A DNA stretch of 64,000 nucleotides, taken from the NCBI GenBank assembly GCA_949316235.1, contig OX438755.1, positions 20,235,151-20,299,150 of the forward strand, written 5' to 3'. The translations under genes were made by a program, and so were the position numbers. Shown in pieces: positions 10,401-21,310 of the stretch; within the stretch, counting starts at the first letter, position 1, and each line of letters starts with the position of its first letter. The stretch is from Oegoconia quadripuncta. Lineage: Eukaryota > Arthropoda > Insecta > Lepidoptera > Autostichidae. The notes under the pieces are model-generated. The model saw only the letters and a program-made list of their open reading frames with translations, did not search any database and was not told where the DNA came from.

Positions 10401-10569
10401 TACACCAACCATCTAGACCCAAACTAAGCAAAGCTTGTACTACGGATACTAGATAACGGATAAACATAAATATTTATATAAACATGCACGACTCGGGGAT
10501 AAACATTTACCCCCCGCCGGATTCCGACCGCCGACAGGGTCACCAGCCACTACACCAATCGGTCGTCAC
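10401..10569 (-). repeat. tRNA-derived SINE, family C
   Basis: Shortened copy with internal deletions: body start ACCAACCATCTAGACCC, head end CGGTCGTCACG. Close upstream of the next myosin exon. Confidence 0.65.
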
Positions 10570-10643
10570 GTTATCCGTAATGCAAGCGTAGTTGCTTGGC
10601 GGGCACTAGATGGCGCTGGTGTACCACCCCCGACTGCCCGCAG

Positions 10644-10824
10644 GCCGCGTACCGGCGCTGGCGCGCGTACCTGACGCTGAAGCCGATCCCGCGCGCGCAG
10701 TGGCCGCAGCTGAAGCTGAAGATCAGCGCCGCGTCCGTGCTGCGCGCGCGCCGCCCGCACTGGGGCTGCGCCCGACACTGGCTCGGGGACTACCTCGCGC
10801 TCGACGCCTACAACGCCAAGTCGG
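10644..10824 (+). CDS. Myo31DF: Class-ID myosin, start of TH1 tail
   Basis: Acceptor GCCCGCAG, donor GTGAGG at 10825. It encodes AAYRRWRAYLTLKPIPRAQW and continues with RARRPHWGCARHWLGDYLAL. The W-R-x-x-x-x-x-K-x-IP block, PQLKLK, and W-x-G-(D/N)-YL correspond to the start of the MYO1D basic tail homology domain that binds acidic phospholipids. The exon is extremely GC-rich relative to its introns. One base carries over to the next exon. Confidence 0.9.
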
Positions 10825-10882
10825 GTGAGGCTCCACCCCTCCACTGTCTGCCCTTGTTAGTGTGTTACGATATGACGAGGGT

Positions 10883-11273
10883 CTCCGTGGCTCGATCTAA
10901 CATTGGGTTTACGATTCGGAGGTCGCGGGTTCGATCCCCAGCTGAGTACATGTTTAGTACTCGGTTTGGTTGGTGGTAGGGCATTTTAAATGTCCGCCTG
11001 GCTAGCTCCCACCATCACATCACACCTGATGTTAAGTGAACATGAGGCCGAAGGTGGAAGCGTTCCGACCCGGAAACCTCATCTTATTTGGGGAACTGGC
11101 TATCTTATCTCTGACAACGGAACAACAATGCTATTAACATTGCTGTTTGGCGGCAGATTTAGATAAGATGATGATAGTTATCCAGGCGGACATTTAAAAT
11201 GTCCTACCATCAACCAAACCGAGTACTGAACATGTACCACACGACCTCCGAATCGAAACCATATTCATTTATG
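10883..11273. repeat. Inverted pair of family-A SINEs
   Basis: A + strand head and start of body (10883 to about 11015) is joined directly to a minus-strand body and head (about 11018-11273). The pair folds on itself through GGTAGGGCATTTTAAATGTC and its complement. It is immediately downstream of a myosin exon and within the same transcript. Confidence 0.75.
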
Positions 11274-12184
11274 TTAAGGAAAACTAACAGCCATTTTAAA
11301 TCACAAATAACAATGGAAAATTATACCTGACGGCTAATAACAGGTTCTCACCATATAGAAATATTGTAGACAATATAATAGTGGTCTAATAAAGCGCTCA
11401 GCAGGATCGATCGCTACACATACACTACGTAGCTTACATATGTGATAGCCATACCTACATATAAATATTGGTATATTATGTTACTTAGATATATGGAACA
11501 TTTGTTCAGTATAGAACCTCGCTTGACGCTGTCGGCACGATTATGTAAAGACTGGCGCCATCTATCGGCGAACCCGTGAACCCACCACTAATCAATTTAT
11601 TCACTTGAATAGGTACAAGTGTACCTTTCTCACGAGTTCCAGGACAATCCAATAGATGGCGCAAATCTAAATGTATATGTACTGGCGCGCGGCCAGTTTT
11701 TAGCTCTCTTCCAATCGGTGCAACATCCAATAATAAACCCTCGATCAGACCACAGCTGCAGTTTATCTTCTCCTAACAACATTAAAATACATGGGAGTAT
11801 GGGCCATAGTAAATTATTTTTCTATTTTTTATGCTTAACATAATAAGAAATAGTAACTAATGCCTATCCTACTTCTGTATCCAATTTTAAATAAATAAAT
11901 ATAATTTAAGAGCTATAGTATAGATAGGGTAAATCCAATGTAAATTCCTGCTAATAAATGTAAAATTTAGTTCACGTACGTTCGTTGCTGGTAGAGTTTC
12001 AAGTGGTGCATCAAATCGATAAAAAAAATACCTTTATAAGATGCAGGTACATTTTGATTTGACCTAAAAAGCAGGCCCTTGGACACGATGCGCTCGCGTC
12101 CTAACTTTTATTATAATATATTGTATTTCCATAAAGTCGGTGTTACTACTGCTAGTTGTTACTACCCTAGCACCCATTTTTCTT

Positions 12185-12495
12185 TCGTTTTATTCACTCC
12201 TTTCGGAGAAGGCAAAGGGATTTAAGCTCATACTTGTGTATGTCTTATTTCTCTTATTTCTTCAATTTATTAGTCAGTCTCAGTCAAACAAGTAATTCGT
12301 CGTATACTTGGCACACGGTCAAGTCATTCTTCAGTAAAGTGGCAGAATGCTTTACAAAAGATTTTGACGGCTTCTTGTGGGAACCCGAAAGCTTCGTTAC
12401 GCACTTTAATTTACACTTCCCTTCACTTGTACACCATTATTAAGCTTCAAAAGTCAGAATGCACAAATTATAAGAATTATAAAGAAAAATGCAAC
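12185..12495 (-). repeat. Interspersed repeat X, variant copy
   Basis: Shares the central segment (GTGGCAGAATGCTTTACAAA, GCGGCTTCTTGTGGG-like, ACGCACTTTAATTTACAC) with copies at 42737, 43183 and 59352. The left end matches the 59352 copy (GAGAAGGCAAAGGGAT) rather than the tandem pair, so two subfamilies exist. Confidence 0.65.
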
Positions 12496-12644
12496 TTCCG
12501 AGATCCGTGTAGAGTAACGTGAACTCTGTATCATCCGATCCATTCCGATCGGACTTTGACACTCATTCAGCATCTTACAAATTTTGTAAGCAATAGCGAA
12601 TGCAGCTTAATTTACAGAGATCAAACTTCGAAGTTAAAGAACGT

Positions 12645-12965
12645 CGTTGGGTCAGCGATTAAACCGCGGTCTCCCAATTTGGGAGGTCCGGGTTCGATTC
12701 CCAGGCAGGCCATGTACCAATGAGATTTTAAATTTAATTATGTGAATTTATCCGACTGCTCTTAAACGGTGAAGGAAAAGATCGTAAGGAAATCTGCATT
12801 CCTTGACAAATAAAAATTCTAAGGCATGTGAAGTCCCCAAATCGCATTGGGCCAGCGTGGCGGACTATGGGCCATTCTCCCTCATTATACAAGGGAAGGC
12901 CTATATCCCTGCAGTGGGATGTTCACGGGCTGAGATGATGAGTTAGATCTTCCATGTATATATCA
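12645..12965 (+). repeat. tRNA-derived SINE, family D
   Basis: Begins with a tRNA-like head (GGGTCAGCGATTAAACCGC, B-box GGTTCGATTCCC) and ends with CTGCAGTGGGATGTTCACGG and GATGATGA. It is a single copy in this window; a weak relative of its 3' end lies at 28415-28465. The head resembles a tRNA but no full cloverleaf is evident. Confidence 0.6.
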
Positions 12966-13278
12966 GTTAACGTATGGTCTTGGACGTCTTCGGAGTAGTT
13001 AGGTAGTTAAAGTTAAGTTAGAAGGGGTTTAGTTATAAGTTAAAGAGTAGTTGAGTTGACACACCCGAAATATGAGCAAAAGGTTTATTGCTTACATTAA
13101 TTACAGTGTTTGGATAGCTAATTGTGACCGATCGAGACGGCGTAATTTCGTCGACTGTCCTTTTGTTTATATGCCAAAAGTAGGGCGCAAGCGCAGCACA
13201 ATTAAAAGTAACTTGTACGTAAATCGTACAGTTAGCATTATCTCTTTATCATGTTTCATCTTCTATTTCTTGTTGCAG

Positions 13279-13472
13279 CTCTATACAAGGCATCCATATC
13301 GTCACTTCAGAAGTCACAACACATCGGTAAACCTCTGTTCTCCTGCAAGATACACAAGTTTAATCGTTACAACAAAATGGCTGAGCGGTGTCTGCTCGTC
13401 ACAGAGACAGCCGTGTTCAAGTTAGATGCAAACACTTTCAAACCACTGAAGAAACCCACGGCTATCACCGAT
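13279..13472 (+). CDS. Myo31DF: Class-ID myosin, TH1 tail core exon
   Basis: Acceptor TGTTGCAG, donor GTAAGT at 13473; 64 codons after completing Ala. It encodes KPLFSCKIHKFNRYNKMAER, LLVTETAVFKLD and FKPLKKPTAITD. LFSC-x-(I/V)-x-K-x-NR with a following VT-x(5)-K-(L/M)-D is the PH-like membrane-binding core seen in MYO1D and MYO1G tails, and is the best evidence for class ID. An open frame runs on to 13535 through the donor but is intronic. Confidence 0.93.
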
Positions 13473-13781
13473 GTAAGTATCAAAATATGTAGGAATTTTT
13501 TAAGTGGGCCTGGATGGCCAAATCCTAAACTATGAGCAATAGCAAAAAGTACTCAAAAGAGCCTCGGGCCCGATTTTGATGAAAACTAAAACTGCATCAT
13601 TGGATTTTGGATAAATTAATATTCCTAGCCAGGTACTAAACGCGACTGATGATTGTTAAGCTGTTGAAGCACGTTCAATTAGACGTAACAATTTCTCCCG
13701 AACAGAAATGTTTATTTTAATATTAACTTAAGTAAATATATACACTTGTTTGAGAAGAGAAACATAATTTGATTTCCACAG

Positions 13782-13951
13782 GTGGGTGCGGTCCGCATAA
13801 TGAGCACGGACGTCCAGCTAGTGGTGATCAGCATACCCTCTGCAAAGAACGACCTGGTGGTGGGCTTGGTGCCGCCGCAGCCCGTGCCGCCAACCGCGCA
13901 GCCTGAGCTCGTGGGTGAGCTGCTGGGGGTACTGGCCAACCGATACCACAT
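13782..13951 (+). CDS. Myo31DF: Class-ID myosin, TH1 tail exon
   Basis: Acceptor TTTCCACAG, donor GTGAGT at 13952. It encodes VGAVRIMSTDVQLVVIS, NDLVVGLVPPQPVPP and GELLGVLANRYH, matching the MYO1D strand pattern D-x-LVV...DLIV and GEL-x-GVL-x-N. A proline-rich loop (PPQPVPPTAQP) replaces the shorter vertebrate loop. Two bases (AT) carry over and become Met with the next exon. Confidence 0.9.
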
Positions 13952-14475
13952 GTGAGTAATAATTGAGAGGGCGCTGCTGTGCGTCAGTGAACATTGCTCT
14001 GTGTATTTTATATTTATTTAAATTGTTTTAAGTGCACCTAGTAGTACGAACTCACGGCGATTGTTTGGATTGCTTCGTGAATCAACTCTGTTAGTGTTAT
14101 ATTGTGCAAACATTTCATAGAAATAGCATAAATGTGAAAAAAAGTGTCTGACAATTTGTACATTGTTTTTTTTGCTTGTGGTTATGTGATCTCTCAGACG
14201 ATAGGAAGAACGTGACCAGCGTATATTAATACTCGCTGAAACTGTCAAAACAGCACTATTGATTACTTGGAAGGAGATAAGAAATGATCACTTTTAATTA
14301 TAACCTATAAAATATGTTTATATTGATTACCCTGCGATAATACATTTATTTGTTCCGAGTGGCGCCATCTGTTATCGAGTAGAGAATTTGTTCTGGGTTA
14401 CATTAATCGCTAACAGGGAGCGCTAAAAGCATAGCTATCCACCGCCATCTGGTGGGGAGTAGCGAAGGCAAAGAA

Positions 14476-15536
14476 ATGAGTGATCATCATAATAATAAAT
14501 GTGCTGGCTGCCGGAGTCTGTTATCACGACGTGAATTCCTCCGATGCATGAACTGTGGAGGCTTATATGATCTGGAATGCGCTAATATTAGCTACAAATT
14601 GTTTAAATTAATGGAACGTAAGAACCAATGGAAATGTCCGGAATGTATGAATAAGCGCCCAAAAAGGGGAAATATAAACACACCCATCTGAATGATCGAA
14701 CCTGAAATGGAGCCAGGGGTTAATGAGGATCATAATGTTACTCACCGCTCGAAAAAACCACAGTCAACCAATGAAGAGGACTCATTCTTGAACCAGTCAA
14801 GTTCCTCTATAGGCAAAGGGGAGACTAAGCTGGAAAACTGTGCGATCACCGAGAACACCATGGTAACCGAAATTAAACACTATATGAACAGTTTGATCTG
14901 CAGTCTGCATGAGGCCATCGCGGATCTCAAGGACACTATAAAATCGCAAAACAGCCGTATTGAAAAGCTGGAAGCTAAAGTAGCGGTTTTGGAGAGCAGG
15001 ACCCAGGAATGTGATACTACAGCTCTTGAGAATACGATCTCACAGCTTCAAATTGAAATCAACGACCGAGACCAAGTCCTTCTATCCAATGATGTCGAAT
15101 TAGCTGGCTGCCCAGAAGTCGCAAGCGAAAACTGTACCCACCTCATTGTTGCTATTGCGCAGAAGATTGGCGTACGACTTGACGAGAGGGATGTAGTGTG
15201 CGCTGAGAGGGCCGGCCCCCCCCGCCCCCCGCCCGCCGGGCGCCGCGAGACGAGTTGCTGCGAGCTGCGCGCGTGAGGCGCGCCCTTACCACGGAAGGTC
15301 TACCACTGCCCGGACCCGCCAGACCACTGTACATTAACGAGCGCCTTACGAGGCGTAACAGAACGCTATTTCATAGAGCACGTGATATGGCTCGTAGTGA
15401 AAATTACAAGTTCGCGTGGACGCGCGATGGTAAAATCTATGTTCGTCAGGAGGAAGGGAAGCCGCGCTTTCAGCTACGTTCGGAAAAAGATCTTTATAGG
15501 GTTTTTAGAAAATCTATTGTTGGAACAGAGATGTAA
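14476..15536 (+). pseudogene. LINE frame 1: zinc finger, coiled coil and FP25K-like protein
   Basis: Starts at MSDHHNNKCAGC, with Cys pairs C-x2-C, C-x2-C, a D-x-EC and a final C-x2-C (about residues 9-55), a PHD-like finger typical of CR1-group frame-1 proteins. TGA at 14689-14691 interrupts it, but the same frame continues at once. About residues 140-190 form a coiled coil (RIEKLEAKVAVLESR). The frame is lost around 15240 in a C/G-rich tract and continues in another phase to TAA at 15534 (FHRARDMARSENYKFAWTR, YVRQEEGKP). This last part is the FP25K-like domain shared by many lepidopteran LINE proteins. It would bind nucleic acid; it is now inactive. Confidence 0.75.
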
Positions 15537-15667
15537 CGATAAATTGATATTTGCGTACATGACTTTTGCTAATCTTTTTTACGTTAATTTTTTTAATTAT
15601 GTTTGCTTAGATTTTTTACCCCTGAACACAATACACCCTACACTCAACAAAATTTACTTATACACAT

Positions 15668-16446
15668 ATACAGGGCGTCCCAAAGTTATGGGACATGAAG
15701 GGGAAGTACCTTAAATATTGTAGATAGTGAATTTTGCTCAAAGAAGACTTTATGTTATTTTTAAAAGTTAGTAATTCTGCATTCATAGATTTTCTAAAAA
15801 TTACTTGCTTCGGCTGGGAATCGAACCGACTTAAATGTGAAAAAAAAAACACCCTACTTTTATGATGCCAATCGAAAGAATAGCTAAAAAATAATAACTC
15901 TGCCTAAGTAACATAGTATTTTAAAAGAAAGGAACAACATAAAATGATTGAGTCAAATTTCAAGAAAGTTATTTATTGCCGACGACGTTCGAAAAGTAGC
16001 GATATTATCATTCCAAAGATAGCATTGATTATTCGTAAATAAGTACCCACTTCATAAAATAGGTACTAACATAGTTTTCCTTATTATAAGTGCACGTGTA
16101 GATGAAATGATAAAACTTGTATTGACTACGGCAGTTTCATGTATGTTTTTTATTTGATTAAAATGATTAATTTCACGTTGTTCCTTTCTTTTAAAATACT
16201 ATGTTACTTAGGCAGAGTTATTATTTTTTAGCTATTCTTTCGATTGGCATCATAAAAGTAGGGTGTTTTTTTTTTCACATTTGAGTCGGTTCGATTCCCA
16301 GCCGAAGCAAATAATTTTTAGAAAATCTATGAATGCAGAATTACTAACTTTTAAAAATAACATAAAGTCTTCTTTGAGCAAAATTCACTATCTACGATAT
16401 TTAAGGTACTTCCCCTTCATGTCCCATAACTTTGGGACGCCCTGTA
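15668..16446. mobile_element. 775-bp MITE with about 265-bp TIRs inside the LINE
   Basis: Ends are ACAGGGCGTCCCAAAGTTAT and its complement, with TATA-type flanks at each side. The left arm (15670 to about 15935) is the reverse complement of the right arm (about 16178-16444). A frame of 64 codons on the - strand and a frame of 84 codons on the + strand are mirror images of the same arm, not genes. The outer LINE sequence resumes at 16447. Confidence 0.85.
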
Positions 16447-16509
16447 TACACAAACACAAATTATCATTACTTCACTTTTTTATTAAGTTGTATCTATTAT
16501 CGCATGATA

Positions 16510-19424
16510 ATGGCTAATCTACACAAAAATGGTTTGACTATAGGGTTATTAAATGTCAGATCCTTGAATACCGGACAGGATGACCTCATAGTTACGGTTT
16601 TAAATCATAAACCGGATATTCTGGCGCTGAACGAAACCTGGTTGAAGGATGAAAATGAGACTCTAGCTCCAACACCACCAGGCTATAAACTGGTTCACAG
16701 AGCTCGACGTGGTAGAAGAGGAGGGGGAGTTGGCTTCTTCGTCAGACAGGGTATTATCGCTAAGGTAAGATCGCATCCACCATCCTCGTTAGAACAACTT
16801 TGGTTGGAGGTCCAGCTGCCGGGAGCTACCTTGGCTCTCGGCACGGCGTACAGGCCAGAGAAGGTAAGCCTTCAGGATGCACTAGATGCTCTCAGTGAGT
16901 CACTAAGTACGACAGCGCGCTGTAACTACACCTGTATCATGGGTGACTTCAATGTTGATCTCAGCTGTAAATGCTCATCTCAGGCGAAGGAACTGATGGA
17001 TTTCTGCCACCAATATAATTTGATCCAGTTAGTTAACGAGCCCACCAGGATAACAGATACCACAGAAACGACCTTGGACGTTGTCATAACCGATATGTCT
17101 GACCAATGTAGGAACATTGAGGTGGTTCATAATCCATGCCTAAGTGATCACGCTATGGTTCTGGTAAATTTTATTATTAAAAAACAAAAACTACCTAAGA
17201 AAATACAAATTCGGCGGCAATTACAAAATATTGACCAAAACAATTTCAATGTGGACCTCTGTTTACTTCCCTGGCAATCCATATATAACCTCAATACCGT
17301 CGACCTAATGATAGAAATGTTCAACAGTTTTATGCTAAATTTATTTGATAAACATGCCCCGGAAATGAAATTTACTTTTAAATACCAACCTAAGCCGTGG
17401 ATCACAAACATGGTAAAATTTATGATGACTTTACGGGACAAGGCCCTAGTTAAAGCGCAGAAGAATAAAACGGAAAGCTATACTATAAAAGTCTCAGAAA
17501 TTTAGTAACAGCTACTATAGAAAGAGAGAAGGAAGCATATTTTAACCACCACATAAACCATAACCTCAATAAACCCAAGCTGCTGTGGAAAAATTTGAAA
17601 AATGTTGCCTCGTTTGATAAATCCAGCCCGTGTACGATACCGGAGCATTTAAACGATGCCGATAAAATCAATGACCATTTTTTAGACTTGCCTTCTTGTA
17701 ATGACAATTCGCTATTAGATAAAGTACCGATTGATAGTGTGAAGCCTTGCTCTCCCAACAATTTTGAGCTAAAGCCGACAACTGAAAAAGAAGTTCTTAA
17801 AATAATAAAGAATATTAAAACGAAGTCGTCGGGGTGTGACGGTCTAAATATAGATATGATAAAACTCACCTTACATGTGACCCTTCCCATTATTACAGCA
17901 ATAATCAATAAATCGATTTCTACAAACACTTTCACTTCTTGTTGGAAAACTGCCATAGTTAAGCCAATCCCTAAAAAGAACTCGATTAATCAACTGCAGG
18001 ACCTCCGTCCCATCTCTATTTTACCGGTACTTTCAAAAGTATTGGAGAAAGTTGTGCTGGATCAGGAACTAGTCTATCTGGAAACTATAAACATTATGCC
18101 TAGGTGCCAGTCGGGCTTCCGTCGGGGATTGGGGACGGAAACAGCTTTAATGCATGTGACCGACGATCTTACGCAGGCTTCAGATATGGATCTTAGTAGC
18201 GTCTTGGTGTTACTGGACTATTCACGAGCCTTCGATTGTCTACACCCGGAACTTCTCCTGACCAAGCTAAAACAGTATGGCTTTTCAGAGAATACTTGTC
18301 ATTGGTTTCGATCATTTGTAAAGGGTAGACAGCAGTTTGTGGTTACTAAGAGTAAGGATGGGGAGAATAATCTTTCGGCTACTAAGGCGCTTACCAGGGG
18401 AGTGCCCCAGGGGTCTTCGTTAAGTCCTATATTATTTACGATTTTCACGGCTGATTTGCCATCTTGTATAAAAATCTGTAAATATCACCTGTTCGCTGAC
18501 GATACACAAATATACCACTCGTTCAAAGGTAAAGAGGCAGCAAAAGCTGTAGGTAAGGTTAATGACGATCTGCAGAGTATATACGATTGGTCTCAAAAAA
18601 ATTCTTTGGTCCTTAATCCAAATAAATCGCAGGTGCTAGTCCTGGGCACCAGAGACCAAATAAAGTCGGTACTTGAATGTAAAGAGAAAATAAGAATTAA
18701 CAGTACAATGCTTGACTATGTGACTAGTGCACGGAATCTGGGTCTTGTCTTGGATGGGGAGCAGAAGTATATGGAACATGTACAGACCAAAACTAGGAAC
18801 GCGTTCTTCAAACTTAAAGTACTATATAAAATCAGACCCTGGTTAAAGGAAGAGCTGCGCCTACTTTTGGCAGATTTGCTTGTATTATCCCCCTTTAATT
18901 ATTGTAGTTCCGTCTATGGCCACAGACTGAATGCATGCTCAGACAGAGCAATCCAAAGGGTGCAAAACGCATGTGTTCGGTTTTGTTACAATGTGCCAAG
19001 GAGAGAATACATTACTCCCTTTTTGAACAGGAAATGTATCCTCAACATGAACGCTCGTAGAGAACTCCATTATGCCTGTTTGATTCATAGGGTGATTTGG
19101 AATAAGAAACCAGAATACCTATTCGAAAAACTCGTATGGGTTGCTGACTTAACACACGTCGGTCTTCGCTCTGCTGCACAGAACTTGTTAAAAATCCCGA
19201 GTCACAAATCGAAACGTTACCGGGGGTGTTTTAGGTTTAATGCAGCAAAAATATGGAACGATCTGCCTCCCCCTATGAGGAAAAAAATGAGTACTGAAAG
19301 CTTTAAGACCAAATATAAACAAGCCTTGCTTAAAAAACAACTTGCAGCAGAAAACCTAAAACATGCCTACTGGAAAGATTTAATATTAAAGAATTTCTTT
19401 TCTTTCTCTTCCTGTCACCAGTGA
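16510..19424 (+). pseudogene. LINE frame 2: AP endonuclease and reverse transcriptase
   Basis: Starts MANLHKNGL. The endonuclease domain (to about residue 230) shows LLNVRSL, LNETWL, TAYRP, GDFNVDL and LSDHAMV, the usual catalytic series of APE-type LINE nucleases. TAG at 17503 ends this phase, but the next phase continues without a gap in similarity (VTATIEREKEAYF), so one base was gained or lost near 17500. The reverse transcriptase keeps SGFRRGLGTETAL, LDYSRAFDCL, GVPQGSSLSPILF and the active-site FADD (YHLFADDTQIY), and ends with the usual KIWNDLPPPMRKK region. All catalytic residues look intact; only the frameshift disables it. Confidence 0.85.
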
Positions 19425-20019
19425 TTATAATAAATAACTCTTTTTATGTCCTAACTTAATTGTATAATAATTTTTCAGTTATACACATTATCCGTCTCCT
19501 GTTTAGTGGCGCTGTACCTGATCCCAAGAGAACTCCACTCGTAGGGCTATACAGAGAGACACTTATACAAACACTCACCTTTACAACCGCACTCACACAC
19601 AAACACACATCCTCAGGGGTTCAAAATTTCTCAAAATTCAAGTTGTCAATATTTTAAATTCTATTTTGTTGTAATTTTTTGTTTTGCTGATAATTGTTTA
19701 CTAAATGGTCAAATTTACTAATTGTAATGTATAAGCCCTCCCATTACTAATAAACCTATCCTCCCGCCCTTCACCTCGGGGAGAAGGGGGGGTGACTGAA
19801 AAACAGCGTTGACCGTGACATCTGTCCCGGTACAGCAAAGCTGATGTCACTCCCTTTTGCCTTGACTATTCAAAATTGTTACTATGTCAATAGCTTTAAG
19901 TTAAATAGGAACTAAGGCAATAAATAATTTTTATTATTATTATTATTTATTATTATTAATATCTGACGTATGTTTTGTACTAAGCAAAGACTTTATAGTC
20001 GACCTGTGTTGCCTTCTAT

Positions 20020-20262
20020 GTGGCTTTCAGCAAGGTATACATGGCTTATTTTGTGCAAAATTATCGTTCTTTGGCACTCGCGATGATTAATCTCACCCGT
20101 TTAGTCAAGTTGCTGTTAATACACCACCAGATCGTTGCTATCAAGGGTTTTCTCTTGATTCCGTCATTTACAACGTCTGGGGTACCACAGGGATCACACT
20201 TTGGGCCGCCTCTGTTCATGTTTTTAATCAATCAAGTAATCGGGAGAATCAGTGCCTGGATA
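20020..20262 (+). pseudogene. Reverse transcriptase scrap (Jockey-like)
   Basis: One frame contains TTSGVPQGSHFGPPLFMFLI, the reverse transcriptase GVPQGS motif from a LINE other than the CR1-like one just upstream. It is short, lacks the (Y/F)ADD box, and is cut by a family-A SINE tail at about 20268. Confidence 0.6.
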
Positions 20263-20267
20263 TTTTT

Positions 20268-20365
20268 TTATGCACAACGGGTTAGCGCTTGATCTCAATC
20301 ACACCCAATGTTAAGTGAAGATGAGGCAACTAATTTGGGGGACCGGCTATTTCATTTCTAACAGC
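20268..20365 (-). repeat. Family-A SINE tail, minus copy
   Basis: Matches the 3' part of the SINE on the - strand (TCAATCACACCCAATGTTAA, then GATGAGG and GGGGGACCGGCTAT). The head is missing. It ends about 60 bases before the last myosin exon. Confidence 0.7.
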
Positions 20366-20424
20366 GGGCATCGGTTAGATGCTCGGTGGGAGGACTGCGT
20401 GTGTAATGACTTGGTTGCCTGCAG

Positions 20425-20638
20425 GCTGACGGGGTCGGACATCCCGGTGGAGGTGGAGAGCGGCGCCACGACGCGCTGCACGCTGGGCGGCAAGACCCGC
20501 GCGCTGCAGGCCGGCGCCGGCGCCGCGCCCGCGCCCTTCTCGCACGCGCACAACGTCATCACCTACCACCCCGCCAGCGTCATCACCTACCACCCCGCCA
20601 GCGTCATCACCTACCACCCCGCCAGCGCGCGCGCCTAG
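20425..20638 (+). CDS. Myo31DF: Class-ID myosin, last exon with VITYHPAS repeats
   Basis: Acceptor TTGCCTGCAG. After completing Met it reads LTGSDIPVEVESGATTRCTL, GGKTRALQAG, then an Ala/Gly run and APFSHAHN. The S-G-A-T-T-R-C-x-L-x-G-K segment aligns with the end of the MYO1D tail (x-V-x-CSLHGKK). The final residues are an octapeptide VITYHPAS repeated three times (20555-20626), then ARA and TAG at 20636-20638. The repeat extends beyond the stop (see the minisatellite entry), so the protein end is probably variable in length between individuals. Confidence 0.9.
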
Positions 20639-21310
20639 TGCCGCCGCGCCGCGCCCTTCTCGCACGCGCACAACGTCATCACCTACCACCCCGCCAGCGT
20701 CATCACCTACCACCCCGCCAGCGCGCGCGCCTAGTGCCGCCGCGCCGCGCCCTTCTCGCACGCGCACAACGTCATCACCTACCACCCCGCCAGCGTCATC
20801 ACCTACCACCCCGCCAGCGCGCGCGCCTAGTGCCGCCGCGCCGCGCCCTTCTCGCACGCGCACAACGTCATCACCTACCACCCCGCCAGCGTCATCACCT
20901 ACCACCCCGCCAGCGCGCGCGCCTAGTGCCGCCGCGCCGCGCCCTTCTCGCACGCGCACAACGTCATCACCTACCACCCCGCCAGCGTCATCACCTACCA
21001 CCCCGCCAGCGTCATCACCTACCACCCCGCCAGCGTCATCACCTACCACCCCGCCAGCGCGCGCGCCTAGTGCCGCCGCGCCGCGCCCTTCTCGCACGCG
21101 CACTACGTCATCACCTACCACCCCGCCAGCGTCATCACCTACCACCCCGCCAGCGTCATCACCTACCACCCCGCCAGCGTCATCACCTACCACCCCGCCA
21201 GCGTCATCACCTACCACCCCGCCAGCGTCATCACCTACCACCCCGCCAGCGTCATCACCTACCACCCCGCCAGCGTCATCACCTACCACCCCGCCAGCGC
21301 GCGCGCCTAG
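20555..21310 (+). repeat. Higher-order minisatellite copying the myosin C-terminus and stop codon
   Basis: The basic unit is 24 bp (eight codons, VITYHPAS). Groups of this unit are joined by a 12-bp end (GCGCGCGCCTAG) and a 36-bp start (TGCCGCC... to ...CGCACAAC). Counts of the 24-mer per block are 3, 2, 2, 2, 4, 8 (21 in total). Blocks end at 20638, 20734, 20830, 20926, 21070 and 21310, each with the same TAG. All block lengths (96, 96, 96, 144, 240) are multiples of three, so every TAG is in frame with the myosin. A single change (AAC to TAC) marks the last block. Confidence 0.95.

Larger units (their letters stand above)
14440..19955 (+). mobile_element. CR1-like non-LTR retrotransposon (LINE), degraded but nearly full length
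   Basis: Two-frame LINE in the last myosin intron, in the same orientation as the gene. Frame 1 (14476 to about 15536) has a PHD-like zinc finger, coiled coil and an FP25K-like domain. Frame 2 (16510-19424) has an APE endonuclease and reverse transcriptase. The 3' UTR runs to a TTA-repeat tail (about 19935-19955). A 775-bp MITE at 15670-16445 separates the two frames. The 5' boundary is approximate. Damage: in-frame TGA at 14689, a frameshift near 15240 and another near 17500. Clade assignment (CR1/Daphne/Kiri group) is from layout and tail only. Confidence 0.85.
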
